Part shown: piece after piece, positions 17,923 to 26,652 of the stretch
Position numbering within the stretch: position 1 is the first letter of the stretch
Layout: each line of letters starts with the position of its first letter
Source: Sulfurivermis sp041678005
Lineage (GTDB): Bacteria; Pseudomonadota; Gammaproteobacteria; Thiohalomonadales; Thiohalomonadaceae
Assembly (NCBI GenBank): GCA_041678005.1
Contig: JBAYOW010000019.1
Location: 1 to 38,774 of the forward strand
DNA length: 38,774 bases
Direction of reading: 5' to 3'
Position numbers and translations under genes: made by a program
The notes under the pieces: model-generated
The model's database searches: none
The model's input: the letters and a program-made list of their open reading frames with translations, nothing else
What the model was told of the DNA's origin: nothing

Positions 17923-18984
17923 CTATTTGTCAGTTTGTTTTTCTTGTAAAGAGCGCAATTTATCCAGTACACGCTCAACGCGTGAAATTTGATCATTGAT
18001 TTGGCTATTATCAGGTTTCAGTAGATTTGCCCTGCGCCAGGTGGCCAGGGCTAGTTCATATTTTTCTTGGGCATAAAGCCTGTTGCCATGTGCAAGATAT
18101 TGATTGACAGCTTCAGCTACCCTGGCATTTAAGTCGGTGCTTAGCTCGTCAAGTTCTTCTGGTGGATTTTTTTTCTGCCTCAACAAGGCCAGCAAGCGCT
18201 GTGCTTCAAGCCAGTTCTGCTGCGCATAGGCGTTTTGATATTGTTGCAGCAGATCTTTCGTCTTGCCCTTTGACTTTGTGGCCGGAACCTGTTTCTTTTT
18301 GGCTGATGCGCTTTGCTTGAAAGTACGTGAAAAATCTTTTTTTGCCTGTTGTGCCTCATCGCTTGGGTTGAGCCGCAAGGCCAGGTCAAAATAGCGGCGG
18401 GCCTCGGCTGAATTATTACCTGTCATTGCCAGACGTCCCAGTCTTAGTAGTTCGGCTCCTGTCGCGCTGGCATCTTGCTCTAGCTTGTGCAATTCTTTTT
18501 GGATCTGTCTGGAGCCTGGAGTCATAAGCGCTCGACGTTGCTGGATAGGCAATAGCAGTAACAGACTTTCGGCATGGGCCTGTAGTAACTCATTGTCCAA
18601 TTTTGCCAGCTGCTCTTGCCGGCTTAACAAAAGCTGCTGATGAGTTTCCTGTAATAGCTGATTTTGTGGGAAATTGATCAGGGCCGAGGTACTTAGATCA
18701 AGGGCATGCTGCCATTTACCTTGCCTGGTAAACTGTAAAACTTGTCCAGCTGTTTTGTTTGCATATCGTTCCGCTTGTTGCGTAATGTTCTCACGCAGTT
18801 CATTCAGGACAGCATAATCAGGGTGTCCGGGCTTGATATGGTTCAGGGTATTGAGCGCCTTGCCATATTGCTGTGCTTGCAGTAATTGCATGATTTGTGC
18901 GTGGCTGATTTTTTCCTGGCTGGTCAAATAGGCACAGCCGGTAAACAGCAATGGCAGTAACAATATGCAGATCAGGCGTAACAT
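17923..18984 (-). CDS. Lipoprotein with TPR-like helical repeats, unknown role
   Basis: The 353-residue product starts with a lipoprotein signal ending in LFTGC, so Cys17 should be lipidated. The rest is a helical, Leu/Ala/Gln-rich protein with TPR-like units, for example AEARRYFDLALRLNPSDEAQ near residue 195 and YELALATWRRANLLKPDNSQ near 315. Between them is a Lys/Ser-rich linker (about 224-247). I do not recognise a specific family. Its ATG overlaps the cyclase stop by one base (TGATG), so the two are translationally coupled and probably work together at the envelope. Confidence 0.8.
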   Translation of the reverse strand: MLRLICILLLPLLFTGCAYLTSQEKISHAQIMQLLQAQQYGKALNTLNHIKPGHPDYAVLNELRENITQQAERYANKTAGQVLQFTRQGKWQHALDLSTSALINFPQNQLLQETHQQLLLSRQEQLAKLDNELLQAHAESLLLLLPIQQRRALMTPGSRQIQKELHKLEQDASATGAELLRLGRLAMTGNNSAEARRYFDLALRLNPSDEAQQAKKDFSRTFKQSASAKKKQVPATKSKGKTKDLLQQYQNAYAQQNWLEAQRLLALLRQKKNPPEELDELSTDLNARVAEAVNQYLAHGNRLYAQEKYELALATWRRANLLKPDNSQINDQISRVERVLDKLRSLQEKQTDK

Positions 18985-20471
18985 CAGCTGTTTGCCAGGA
19001 GGGTTTGCTGGCGCAGGATATGATGATAATGGCGTTCCATTTGCTTGCGTAGTGATTTGTCCAGGCCCTGCACTTCCAGCGTTGTGACAGGTTGTTGTTT
19101 GCCGCGCAGCAGGATTGTGTTGTTCTCCTGCACAATAATCTGTCCGGTCTGAACATATGGCTTACCCATGCTTTTGTTGATGAGGATCTGTCCTGCTTTA
19201 GTGACTGTTGACAGTCGTGAGGCAAGGTTTACTGCATCGCCTATTACGGTATATTCCATGCGATCCTTTGAGCCCATGTTACCTGCCAGCATGGTGCCAG
19301 AGTTGCCGCTGATGTGAAATGAAACAGGTGTTTGATTGCGTCTCTGCCGCTGGTTATTCAATTCAGTAATTAGTTGTTGTATGAGTACCGCACAACAGAT
19401 CGCATTGAGAGCATGTTGTTCATCGGCATGCGGTACACCAAACACCAGCATGGCGCAATCACCCATGTATTTATCTATGTGGCCTGAATAAGCCTGTGCG
19501 GCGAGGGCGATTACACTGAAATATTCATTCAGTAAAACACTTATTTCTGCAGGTGTAAGCTGTTCTGCCAGGGCTGTGAATCCAGTAATGTCGGCAAACA
19601 ACACGCTGGCTTCAACTGATTGACCACCAAGCTGCGCCTGACCTATGTTGTCGAGCATTTCACGGGCCACCTTGGATGGAATGTAGCGGGAAAACAATTG
19701 TTCTATCTGTTCCTTGCGTTGCAGTCCTTCGCTCATGGTGTTGAAAGCATGCATCAGTGTACCCAGCTCATCGTTGCGCCGCTCTTCGATGCGTGAGGTA
19801 TAGCGACCGCGAAAAATCTGCAGGCTGGCCTCCATAAGTTTGTTGATAGGCTTGGAGAGATGTTGCCCAAGCAGGATGGATATGACGGTTCCTAGTAAAA
19901 TCATCAGTACAGTGGCGGTGATAACGGCTTGTAAGGTGGCATGTTTGGCCTCGTTCAGTTGCAGATGACTGAAGGTGAGCAATACATATCCCACTATCAG
20001 ATCACGCGTGACAACCGAAGCAACAAAGACGGTTGCATTTGCACTCTGGCCTGATGTTGTTGCCTGCCATTCGAATGTCGTACTGCCATCGACTTTTGCG
20101 TTGCCAATAATCGTGGGTAGCTGGGATGATGATGGAGCTACGCCCACGTGGCTAAGAGGTTCGAGCTCATCATTGTAAATAACTACACCAAGCACATCAC
20201 CATGCCGCATAAGGCTGCCAGATATTAGATTGAGTGTAATGGCATCACCAGTCAATAAGGGTTCTTTTACTGTTTCAGCCGCTTGACTGATTATTGCCTG
20301 GCCGAAATTTATCATCTGTTGGCGGAGCAGCCTGGTTTGGTTATCCACTATCGCCACACCAAGCAACGACATGCCCAGTGTGATTGCGATGGTTATGAGT
20401 AAAGCGAGTTTGTAGGCAATGGGGAAGTAACTGGGTTGCAGGCGATGCCAGAGTCGAGAAGGGTAGTTCAT
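18984..20471 (-). CDS. Membrane-bound class III adenylate/guanylate cyclase with HAMP domain
   Basis: From the ATG at 20471 the protein is 495 residues. It has a membrane helix at about 20-42, a roughly 140-residue periplasmic sensor domain, a second helix (about 185-205), HAMP, and a C-terminal cyclase domain from about 285. Metal aspartates lie in LFADITGFT (294) and YMGDCAMLVFG (338). Base-selecting Lys334 and Asp412 favour ATP, and the transition-state Asn415 and Arg419 are in VIGDAVNLASRL, so it is probably an active adenylate cyclase. The frame also extends to a GTG at 20540, and neither start has a strong ribosome site. The next gene overlaps its stop. The input signal is unknown. Confidence 0.87.
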   Translation of the reverse strand: MNYPSRLWHRLQPSYFPIAYKLALLITIAITLGMSLLGVAIVDNQTRLLRQQMINFGQAIISQAAETVKEPLLTGDAITLNLISGSLMRHGDVLGVVIYNDELEPLSHVGVAPSSSQLPTIIGNAKVDGSTTFEWQATTSGQSANATVFVASVVTRDLIVGYVLLTFSHLQLNEAKHATLQAVITATVLMILLGTVISILLGQHLSKPINKLMEASLQIFRGRYTSRIEERRNDELGTLMHAFNTMSEGLQRKEQIEQLFSRYIPSKVAREMLDNIGQAQLGGQSVEASVLFADITGFTALAEQLTPAEISVLLNEYFSVIALAAQAYSGHIDKYMGDCAMLVFGVPHADEQHALNAICCAVLIQQLITELNNQRQRRNQTPVSFHISGNSGTMLAGNMGSKDRMEYTVIGDAVNLASRLSTVTKAGQILINKSMGKPYVQTGQIIVQENNTILLRGKQQPVTTLEVQGLDKSLRKQMERHYHHILRQQTLLANS

Positions 20472-20592
20472 GATATGAATCGACTTCAAACGTTGCACAC
20501 TTTTATTCCTTGTGGCGCTGTGGCAAAGCCGGTTTTTCACCTGCTTGGGTGCAAGATAATATTACGGCCTGTACCCAGGTAGCTTATATGGA

Positions 20593-22374
20593 TTATTTCT
20601 CGTTGTCAGGTTTGAATTGTTCACATTCACGGAAGATACGTTTATCACATTGACGGCAGATGGCGTGATCCAGTCTGTCATTTACTATGATTTGCAAGGC
20701 ATTTGTTTTGGAACGGAAAATATTTTCATCGCCGATTTTTTTGATGTACTTGCCACGATGGAGTATTTGGCAAACAATGTCCTTGATCTCATATAAATAG
20801 AAACCACCTCCCATTTGCTGACGGCGCACGGCCTCCTGGGTCAACATTTCGGCTCCGGCGAGATCAACGAAATTAATCCCTTTGGCAAGCAATAACAAAT
20901 GCTTTTGTTGTGGCTTGATAGTGTCCACATTCTGCAGGGCATTTTCCACATGGTTGACGGCACCAAAAAACAGCGACCCTTCGATACGCATAATTTTCAA
21001 CTGTGGACACTCAGGTAAATTAGCGTCAGTGGTAAATGAACGTTTTATATCTTTTGGGTTTGGCACGCGGCTTAAAATATTCGGTTGTGATGTTCGATTG
21101 AGGTAAAACACCAGGGACAATATGACGCCTAGCAAAACGGCAAACTCCAGCTCCAGAAAAAGTGCGCCAAAAAATGTGGCGCCAAGTATTATGGATTCAC
21201 TGCGGCTGACCAGCAGGATCTGTTTTATATGGTGAAAATCAATCAAACCCCATGCCACCAGAAACAGTATGCCAGCCATTGCTGCTACAGGCAGATAGGC
21301 AGCCAGTGGCGCAATCAGCAATACGATCAGAGCAAGGGCAAGGGCGGCAAATACTGATGCCAGTGGGGTCTGTGCTCCGCTGGCAAAGTTCACTCCGCTG
21401 CGGTTGAAAGAGCCGCTGCTTGGATAAGCTGAGAAGAAGGCACCTACCACATTGGACAAGCCTTGCCCAATGAACTCCTGATTGCCATTTATGCGTTGCT
21501 GAGACTTGCTGCCGATCGAACGGGCAATGGATACGGCTTCGGTAATGGCGAGCAGGGCAACAGCTACCGTAATTGGTGCCAGGTTTTTGATCGTACTCAG
21601 AGACAAGTCCGGCATGGATAGCGGGGGCAATTGTGAAGGCAGCGCGCCGACAGTGAGTATGCCTGTGGTGTCTGCTCCAAAAGCAAGATTTAGTCCCAAC
21701 GCAAACAGGCTGCCAACCAGCATAGCGACTATCATGTAAATACGTTTGGCATATCGTTGGGCGATGATGCCGACTATAAGTGTTATTGCACCGACTGCCG
21801 TGACATAAGGATTGATGACATCAAGCTGCTGAAAAAATGCATAAATGATTTCGTAGAAATGACTGCCACGTGGAATGTCCAGGGCAAAGAAATTTTTCAC
21901 CTGGCTGGCAGCGATAAGAATAGCCGCACCGGCGGTAAAACCTACAATTACTGAGTGAGAGATGAAATTTACCAGGCTGCCCATTTTTGCCAAGGCCATG
22001 GCCAGTTGCAGGACACCTACCATAAAGGCCAGGGTAATCGCCAGGCGAATGTAATCAGCACTACCAGGCTCTGCCAGATTGCTCAAAGAGGCAAAGACGA
22101 CGATGGAGATGGCCGTGGTTGGCCCTGATACCAGATGCCAGGAACTGCCCCACAAAGCGGCGATAACCGCCGGTACCATGGCGGCGTAAAGCCCATATTC
22201 TGGCGGTAATCCAGCAATCGTGGCGAAGGCCACGCTTTGCGGCAGAACAATAACTGCGCCAGTCAGTCCAGCCAGTAGATCAGAGCGGACAGCGTCACGA
22301 TTGACACGTGGCCACCAGCGTAGAAAAGGAAACAGCTTCACCCATAATAAATTGCATTGCGCGAGAGGATTCAT
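20593..22374 (-). CDS. SulP family anion (sulfate) permease with STAS domain
   Basis: The 593-residue protein has a SulP transporter core (residues about 25-410) with RSDLLAGLTGAVIVLPQSVAFATIAGLPPEYGLYAA broken over helices 1-2, the family hallmark. A C-terminal STAS domain follows (about 440-550). Characterised SulP proteins move sulfate, bicarbonate or other anions, so the substrate here is only inferred. Unusually, the tail after STAS holds a cysteine cluster (CRQCDKRIFREC, about 578-589), which could bind metal or respond to redox. The gene lies upstream of the cyclase on the same strand with a 121-base gap, so co-transcription is possible but not shown. No good ribosome site precedes the ATG. 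Confidence 0.9.
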   Translation of the reverse strand: MNPLAQCNLLWVKLFPFLRWWPRVNRDAVRSDLLAGLTGAVIVLPQSVAFATIAGLPPEYGLYAAMVPAVIAALWGSSWHLVSGPTTAISIVVFASLSNLAEPGSADYIRLAITLAFMVGVLQLAMALAKMGSLVNFISHSVIVGFTAGAAILIAASQVKNFFALDIPRGSHFYEIIYAFFQQLDVINPYVTAVGAITLIVGIIAQRYAKRIYMIVAMLVGSLFALGLNLAFGADTTGILTVGALPSQLPPLSMPDLSLSTIKNLAPITVAVALLAITEAVSIARSIGSKSQQRINGNQEFIGQGLSNVVGAFFSAYPSSGSFNRSGVNFASGAQTPLASVFAALALALIVLLIAPLAAYLPVAAMAGILFLVAWGLIDFHHIKQILLVSRSESIILGATFFGALFLELEFAVLLGVILSLVFYLNRTSQPNILSRVPNPKDIKRSFTTDANLPECPQLKIMRIEGSLFFGAVNHVENALQNVDTIKPQQKHLLLLAKGINFVDLAGAEMLTQEAVRRQQMGGGFYLYEIKDIVCQILHRGKYIKKIGDENIFRSKTNALQIIVNDRLDHAICRQCDKRIFRECEQFKPDNEK

Positions 22375-22618
22375 TGGTGTCGTTTTATCCAGGGACTTCT
22401 GTCACTGTGAAATGGGTGTGGATTATAACGAAATTTGCCATTATTTTTTACAACAAGTATCTCCATATTTTGGAACTGTGTGACAATATGTGGTCTATCA
22501 AATGCCTTGAAAGAAGGCATTGTTATCCAGACAAATTGCCAAGCTATCAGGAATTAACACGCATGTTTCATTAAAGAGCGGTGATGCTGATGCCTCGTGC
22601 CTGGTTACATCTTATTAA

Positions 22619-24691
22619 CTATAGTGTACCGAAATCATAATTCATTTCAGTACTGGGCTCTTGCAAAAAATGTCCCTGAACATAGTCGATTTGGCATGAC
22701 CATAGTGTTGAAAGGGTACTGGCATTTTCAATAAGATCAGTCATGGTCTTGATACCCATTTGCTGTGCCATGGCGGTGATTTCCTTGACCTGATCCAGGC
22801 CATCTTCACTTTGACTGATGTTATCGATGAGTCGGTTATCAAGTTTCAGATAATCCATGCTTGCATGACGCAACAAATTGGCATGATTGGGTGCCATGCC
22901 AAAGTGCTCTATAGCTACTTTGATGTGTAATTGATGCAATCCTTCAATTAGTGATTTTATTCTTTTCAGGTTACGACTTACGACAGTTTCATCTATCTCC
23001 AGTGTCAGGTAACTGCCACTGACTTTAGCGGCTTTAAGCAGATCACCTAACCATGGCAGCAGACCGTCATCCTGCAAAGAGTCACCTGAGAGCTTGATGA
23101 AGAAATTGGTTTGGTAACCATTCTTTAGTCGTTCTATCAGGGCCTTGGTCGTATTGGCCATAACCCAGCGGTCAATGCTAACCATCAAACCGGCCTTTAT
23201 TGCCGCTGGTATGAATTCACCTGGCATGACATATTTGCCATCATCATCCAGCATACGCAGCAAAACCTCATAGTTCTCGGTCAGATCACCACGCAGACTG
23301 ACTATGGGCTGGTAAAGCAGGACAAAGCGATTGTTTTGCAGGGCTGTCTTGATTTGTTTGATAAGCAAGGCTTGTTGTTCGCGTTCGACCATGCCCTCAG
23401 TAAGCGGGTTGTAGAGAAATAATTTATTGGTGACAGCCGCAGCCTTGTTATAGGCTTTCTCCGCCCGTTGTAATAATTCATTGCTATCACGCAGCTCTTT
23501 ATTATAAAGAGCAATGCCGACGCTGCCTGTCAGGCTGATGGATTGAACATTGATTTCGAAGATATGCTCTTCTATGGCAGTGAGTAATTTTTTTGCCAGG
23601 TCTGTAGCTTGCTGTTCAGACATTCCAGGCAGGAGCAGGGCAAATACTTCACCATGAACACGGGCAAGTAAATTATCAATGTTCAGCAGTTTATCTTGTA
23701 ATAGCTTGATGAAATCTGTCAGCAGCAGGTCGCTTCCTGCAATGCTGAAACGCTCTCGTAAGGAGTTGAAATTATCTGGTGCGAGATAGAAAAGAGTGCC
23801 TTGGCCATCTCCCTGCTCAATATTGGTTTGCAAAAGTGTCATGAAGTATTGATGGTTGTAAGCACCAGTAAGCAGGTCGTACTTGGTGAGTGAGTCCAGC
23901 TTGTCTTCCAGTTCCCTGCTGGCGGATTGATCATGAATCATGATCTGGATGCATGGTTCACCATCATAGCTGGCAGGTGAGAAGTCCATAGCGATAGTAA
24001 ATTCTTCATCATCTGCCTTGCGTCCATGCAGGCTGAGTGTGTTGGTCTTGCTCTGTCCCTTGAGATAGCCGCGTAGAAATTCCTTGAATTTACCCTGATC
24101 CTTGTCGGATACCATGTCCATGATCGGCATGCCTTCGATCTCTTCCAGTAGGGAGTAGCCAAACATCTGCAGGTAGGATTCATTGGCATAAATGTACATA
24201 CCTTCATGCACATAGGCTATGGCATCTTGTGAACTGTCGACCAGGCTTTGTGCACGCTTGTTGGTTTCCTGCAGCGATGCCTTACAGGCACTGAAATTGC
24301 GTTGCTGACATAAATAATCAAACTCTTGTTGCAGGATGTGCACCAGAAGGAGCGGGTGTTTGAGACTGACAAAATTACGCGCACCTGTTTTGATCAGCTC
24401 ACTGATAGCACTGTCCTCGATGTCATCGAGCAGTATTATCAGTGGAACCATGGATTTACTCTCAGTGATAAGACGTGCTGCATCAGCTGGGGTGCAGAAT
24501 GGCAAATCTGTTTTGGCGATGACCATATCCCAGCTTTTTTGCGCGAGCAGTGCGCTCAAATCTTCATCGTCCTCAGCCCGTTCGATACGCACAGACTGGC
24601 CTGTGTTACGCAACAGGCTGCCTACTGTAGTGGCATGATTGGATGAGTCATCAAGAATAATAAGTCGCAGGACTTCTTCAGCTTTTGTCAT
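22619..24691 (-). CDS. fimX: FimX-like degenerate REC-PAS-GGDEF-EAL protein, c-di-GMP receptor for type IV pili
   Basis: At 690 residues this nearly equals P. aeruginosa FimX (691, from recall). Domains in order: a REC-like domain (about 8-125) lacking a clear phospho-acceptor Asp, PAS (145-260), GGDEF (268-430) and EAL (440-685). The GGDEF signature is HGEVF (346-350), so cyclase activity is unlikely. The EAL signature is EVL (475-477), and the catalytic DDFG motif is EHFG (595-598), so hydrolysis is unlikely. This is the pattern of a c-di-GMP receptor. FimX controls pilus assembly and twitching. An AGGAAAGG ribosome site precedes the ATG. The PilZ-like gene and psd lie upstream, an order I recall from Pseudomonas. 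Confidence 0.85.
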   Translation of the reverse strand: MTKAEEVLRLIILDDSSNHATTVGSLLRNTGQSVRIERAEDDEDLSALLAQKSWDMVIAKTDLPFCTPADAARLITESKSMVPLIILLDDIEDSAISELIKTGARNFVSLKHPLLLVHILQQEFDYLCQQRNFSACKASLQETNKRAQSLVDSSQDAIAYVHEGMYIYANESYLQMFGYSLLEEIEGMPIMDMVSDKDQGKFKEFLRGYLKGQSKTNTLSLHGRKADDEEFTIAMDFSPASYDGEPCIQIMIHDQSASRELEDKLDSLTKYDLLTGAYNHQYFMTLLQTNIEQGDGQGTLFYLAPDNFNSLRERFSIAGSDLLLTDFIKLLQDKLLNIDNLLARVHGEVFALLLPGMSEQQATDLAKKLLTAIEEHIFEINVQSISLTGSVGIALYNKELRDSNELLQRAEKAYNKAAAVTNKLFLYNPLTEGMVEREQQALLIKQIKTALQNNRFVLLYQPIVSLRGDLTENYEVLLRMLDDDGKYVMPGEFIPAAIKAGLMVSIDRWVMANTTKALIERLKNGYQTNFFIKLSGDSLQDDGLLPWLGDLLKAAKVSGSYLTLEIDETVVSRNLKRIKSLIEGLHQLHIKVAIEHFGMAPNHANLLRHASMDYLKLDNRLIDNISQSEDGLDQVKEITAMAQQMGIKTMTDLIENASTLSTLWSCQIDYVQGHFLQEPSTEMNYDFGTL

Positions 24692-24736
24692 TGGTAACCT
24701 TTCCTGCCTGGGGTGTTTTTTGGTGATGTTGGGTCA

Positions 24737-25261
24737 TCAGAGTTCTTTCCATAATAATGAGTAATCAGCAGCCGGCGAGGCTGGGTGTGGTTTTTCTTTA
24801 TTGGCTGTCGGTTGGGGTTCATGTATTTCTTCATAGCTAAAGCAGGCAAAAGAGTTGCTGCCTTCCACTGGGCTGATGAGTTTCAGATGGCGTTTGCTGC
24901 CATTAAACTCTATCAGTAGCGTTGTTTCTTTATTGAAGAGAAGCGGTGGAGTCAGTAATGATTTCTTCTGTGCCTGAACCTGATTTTCAGGTAGTGCTAT
25001 GACCCGATGGTAGACGGAATATTGGTTGTCTGCCTGTTTTATTTTTGCTGCGGCAGGCAGGCCACAATGCGCCAGATTTTGCAGGCCCATCTCCAGAGTA
25101 TCTTTGTCTGGGTGTTGAATCCAACGTACTACACTGATAATCCAATTGGCGTCACAGGCCTCACCCAATGAGCGGATGCCGATCAAATCACCTACCTGTA
25201 TTTTGAAGGTGTCATTAGCTTTTCTGCGCACACGATATCCGCCAGCACTTTCATCGCACAC
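24737..25261 (-). CDS. C-terminal part of an amber-interrupted PilZ-like protein
   Basis: This 174-codon open frame can begin at a GTG, but it lies in the same frame as the gene just upstream, separated by one TAG and five sense codons (IQNWD). Its first residues, VCDESAGGYRVRRK, include D-x-S-x-x-G, a PilZ signature; the RxxxR half is not obvious. The rest looks like a small beta-rich domain (VGDLIGIRS, WIISVVRWIQ, LEMGLQNL). No ribosome site precedes the GTG, so independent translation is doubtful. It probably is the C-terminal domain of a c-di-GMP-related protein acting with FimX. The product may be absent, made by readthrough, or intact if the stop is a sequence error. Confidence 0.65.
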   Translation of the reverse strand: MCDESAGGYRVRRKANDTFKIQVGDLIGIRSLGEACDANWIISVVRWIQHPDKDTLEMGLQNLAHCGLPAAAKIKQADNQYSVYHRVIALPENQVQAQKKSLLTPPLLFNKETTLLIEFNGSKRHLKLISPVEGSNSFACFSYEEIHEPQPTANKEKPHPASPAADYSLLWKEL

Positions 25262-25276
25262 ATCCCAGTTCTGGAT

Positions 25277-25279
25277 CTA
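25277..25279 (-). other. In-frame TAG splitting the PilZ-like gene
   Basis: On the reverse strand the codons around this site read L-stop-I-Q-N-W-D-V-C-D-E-S-A-G-G, and the frame is open on both sides from 26545 to 24737. It could be a nonsense mutation, a sequencing error or a readthrough site. Confidence 0.85.
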
Positions 25280-26545
25280 TAGAGGTGTGACTGGCGTGCT
25301 TGCTTGTTGAGTTTGTTCGACCTTGGTTTTCTCAGGCTTGAACATATTCCATACATCTTCCCTGGTTTGATTTTCGGCCTCGACAGCGCGACTGGAATAG
25401 GAAGCTGTCTTGTCAAAAAGTGCTTCGACATTGCAGACGGCATTTTTCAATGTAATGTTTTGCAGGGAATGGGTAAGACTGAGAGCACGATGGATAGCTG
25501 TCAGGCCGATTATCACCTCTGCTTTGAACTGCTTGTTTTGGCGCTGGTGCAGTCTTTTGGCAGGGGCGTCCCAATCCAGCTTGAGGCGATGCAACAAGTC
25601 GCCAGTCAAGCGATTACCCAGTTGTTTTTTTAGTTTAGTAGGTTTGTTACTGGCAAGCGCGTCAATTTCTTTCTGGATGGCTTTGCCCAATGGTTCAAGA
25701 TTGAGGAAGCGACATTGTTTGGCATCACATGGTTGAAGCTCGAATGAAACATGGTAAGGCTCTTTATTGCTATTAAGGTGTACAACAAAGCGCGAAGACT
25801 GATGGTCGAATTTAGGCGTGTACTGTTCCAGTATGGCTTGGTCAGCCCATATTTGCAGTGCGTCACACAGTGTGTTGGCCTCGCCTCGTCGCAGGCGGTA
25901 TGGCGTAGCAAGCGATAACAGCAGGGCCTGTTTATAGGCGGTGGATATTTTGCTCTTGTTGATGATGGTCTGTTCTTTATCCACAACCGTGCGATTATGT
26001 AAACGCCTGTTTTCAGCATAGCTATATAGCCGATGCAGATCGCCCCAGATTTCCTGCTCAACGGGTAGGTAGACCTTGTAGCAGGTGAGCAAATCCTGGT
26101 TCAGGTAAGTCAAGGCACGATGCAGCATGATGGTGAGCGCTTTTTTACTGCGCAACAGAAAGTTGCCTGCCAGCATATCTTCAATGGCTATCTTGTAGCC
26201 CAAGGCCATTTCACTGTTTAGAGTTATGGCGAGTTTAGCAATGCGTTGTGTCTTTGTTTGCAGTGGCAGGCTCTGGGTATCAAGGTGTTTATTGAGTGCC
26301 GCACTGACGTAATGCACTGGTTCGCGTATGGTCTCCAGCAGTTGATAGCGCTTTTTCCAGCTTAGCTGTTGACGATTGGTTTGGTGCAGGGTGCCAAATA
26401 CCTGGCGTGCGGTTTCCCCAACATTTCCTCTGGGCAGCTGGGAGATCCAGGCCTCCACTTTGTGAGGTCTGATATCAAAGGCATCATCTTGTGGTTTCTC
26501 GCGCTCTGGCAGTGAGAATCCGATGTGGCCTCGTCCCTTAGCCAT
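25277..26545 (-). CDS. N-terminal part of the same PilZ-like protein, ending at an in-frame amber codon
   Basis: This 422-codon frame starts at an ATG with GAGG about 8 bases upstream. The soluble helical product opens MAKGRGHIGFSLPERE and has VEAWISQLPRGNVGETARQV and a later LLETIREPVHYVSAALNK segment. It resembles an uncharacterised protein I recall between psd and fimX in Pseudomonas. There the chain continues into a C-terminal domain like the downstream frame, whereas here it stops at TAG (25279-25277) after TPVTPL. The two parts would make about 602 residues. A CAG-to-TAG change would explain it. If real, the FimX partner is truncated before its PilZ-like domain. Confidence 0.75.
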   Translation of the reverse strand: MAKGRGHIGFSLPEREKPQDDAFDIRPHKVEAWISQLPRGNVGETARQVFGTLHQTNRQQLSWKKRYQLLETIREPVHYVSAALNKHLDTQSLPLQTKTQRIAKLAITLNSEMALGYKIAIEDMLAGNFLLRSKKALTIMLHRALTYLNQDLLTCYKVYLPVEQEIWGDLHRLYSYAENRRLHNRTVVDKEQTIINKSKISTAYKQALLLSLATPYRLRRGEANTLCDALQIWADQAILEQYTPKFDHQSSRFVVHLNSNKEPYHVSFELQPCDAKQCRFLNLEPLGKAIQKEIDALASNKPTKLKKQLGNRLTGDLLHRLKLDWDAPAKRLHQRQNKQFKAEVIIGLTAIHRALSLTHSLQNITLKNAVCNVEALFDKTASYSSRAVEAENQTREDVWNMFKPEKTKVEQTQQASTPVTPL

Positions 26546-26652
26546 TTACTAACCTCGTATTGTTCCATCAGACTAAGTAAGGTAATTAGCGAGGTCTTAA
26601 AATATCATCCGAATCAATGCTATGCAATAGCAACTTCAGCTATTTTCTGAGA

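Noticed and set aside
24737..25261. Independent PilZ gene starting at GTG 25261
   Set aside because: The frame continues upstream through a single TAG and there is no ribosome site; treated as one interrupted gene.
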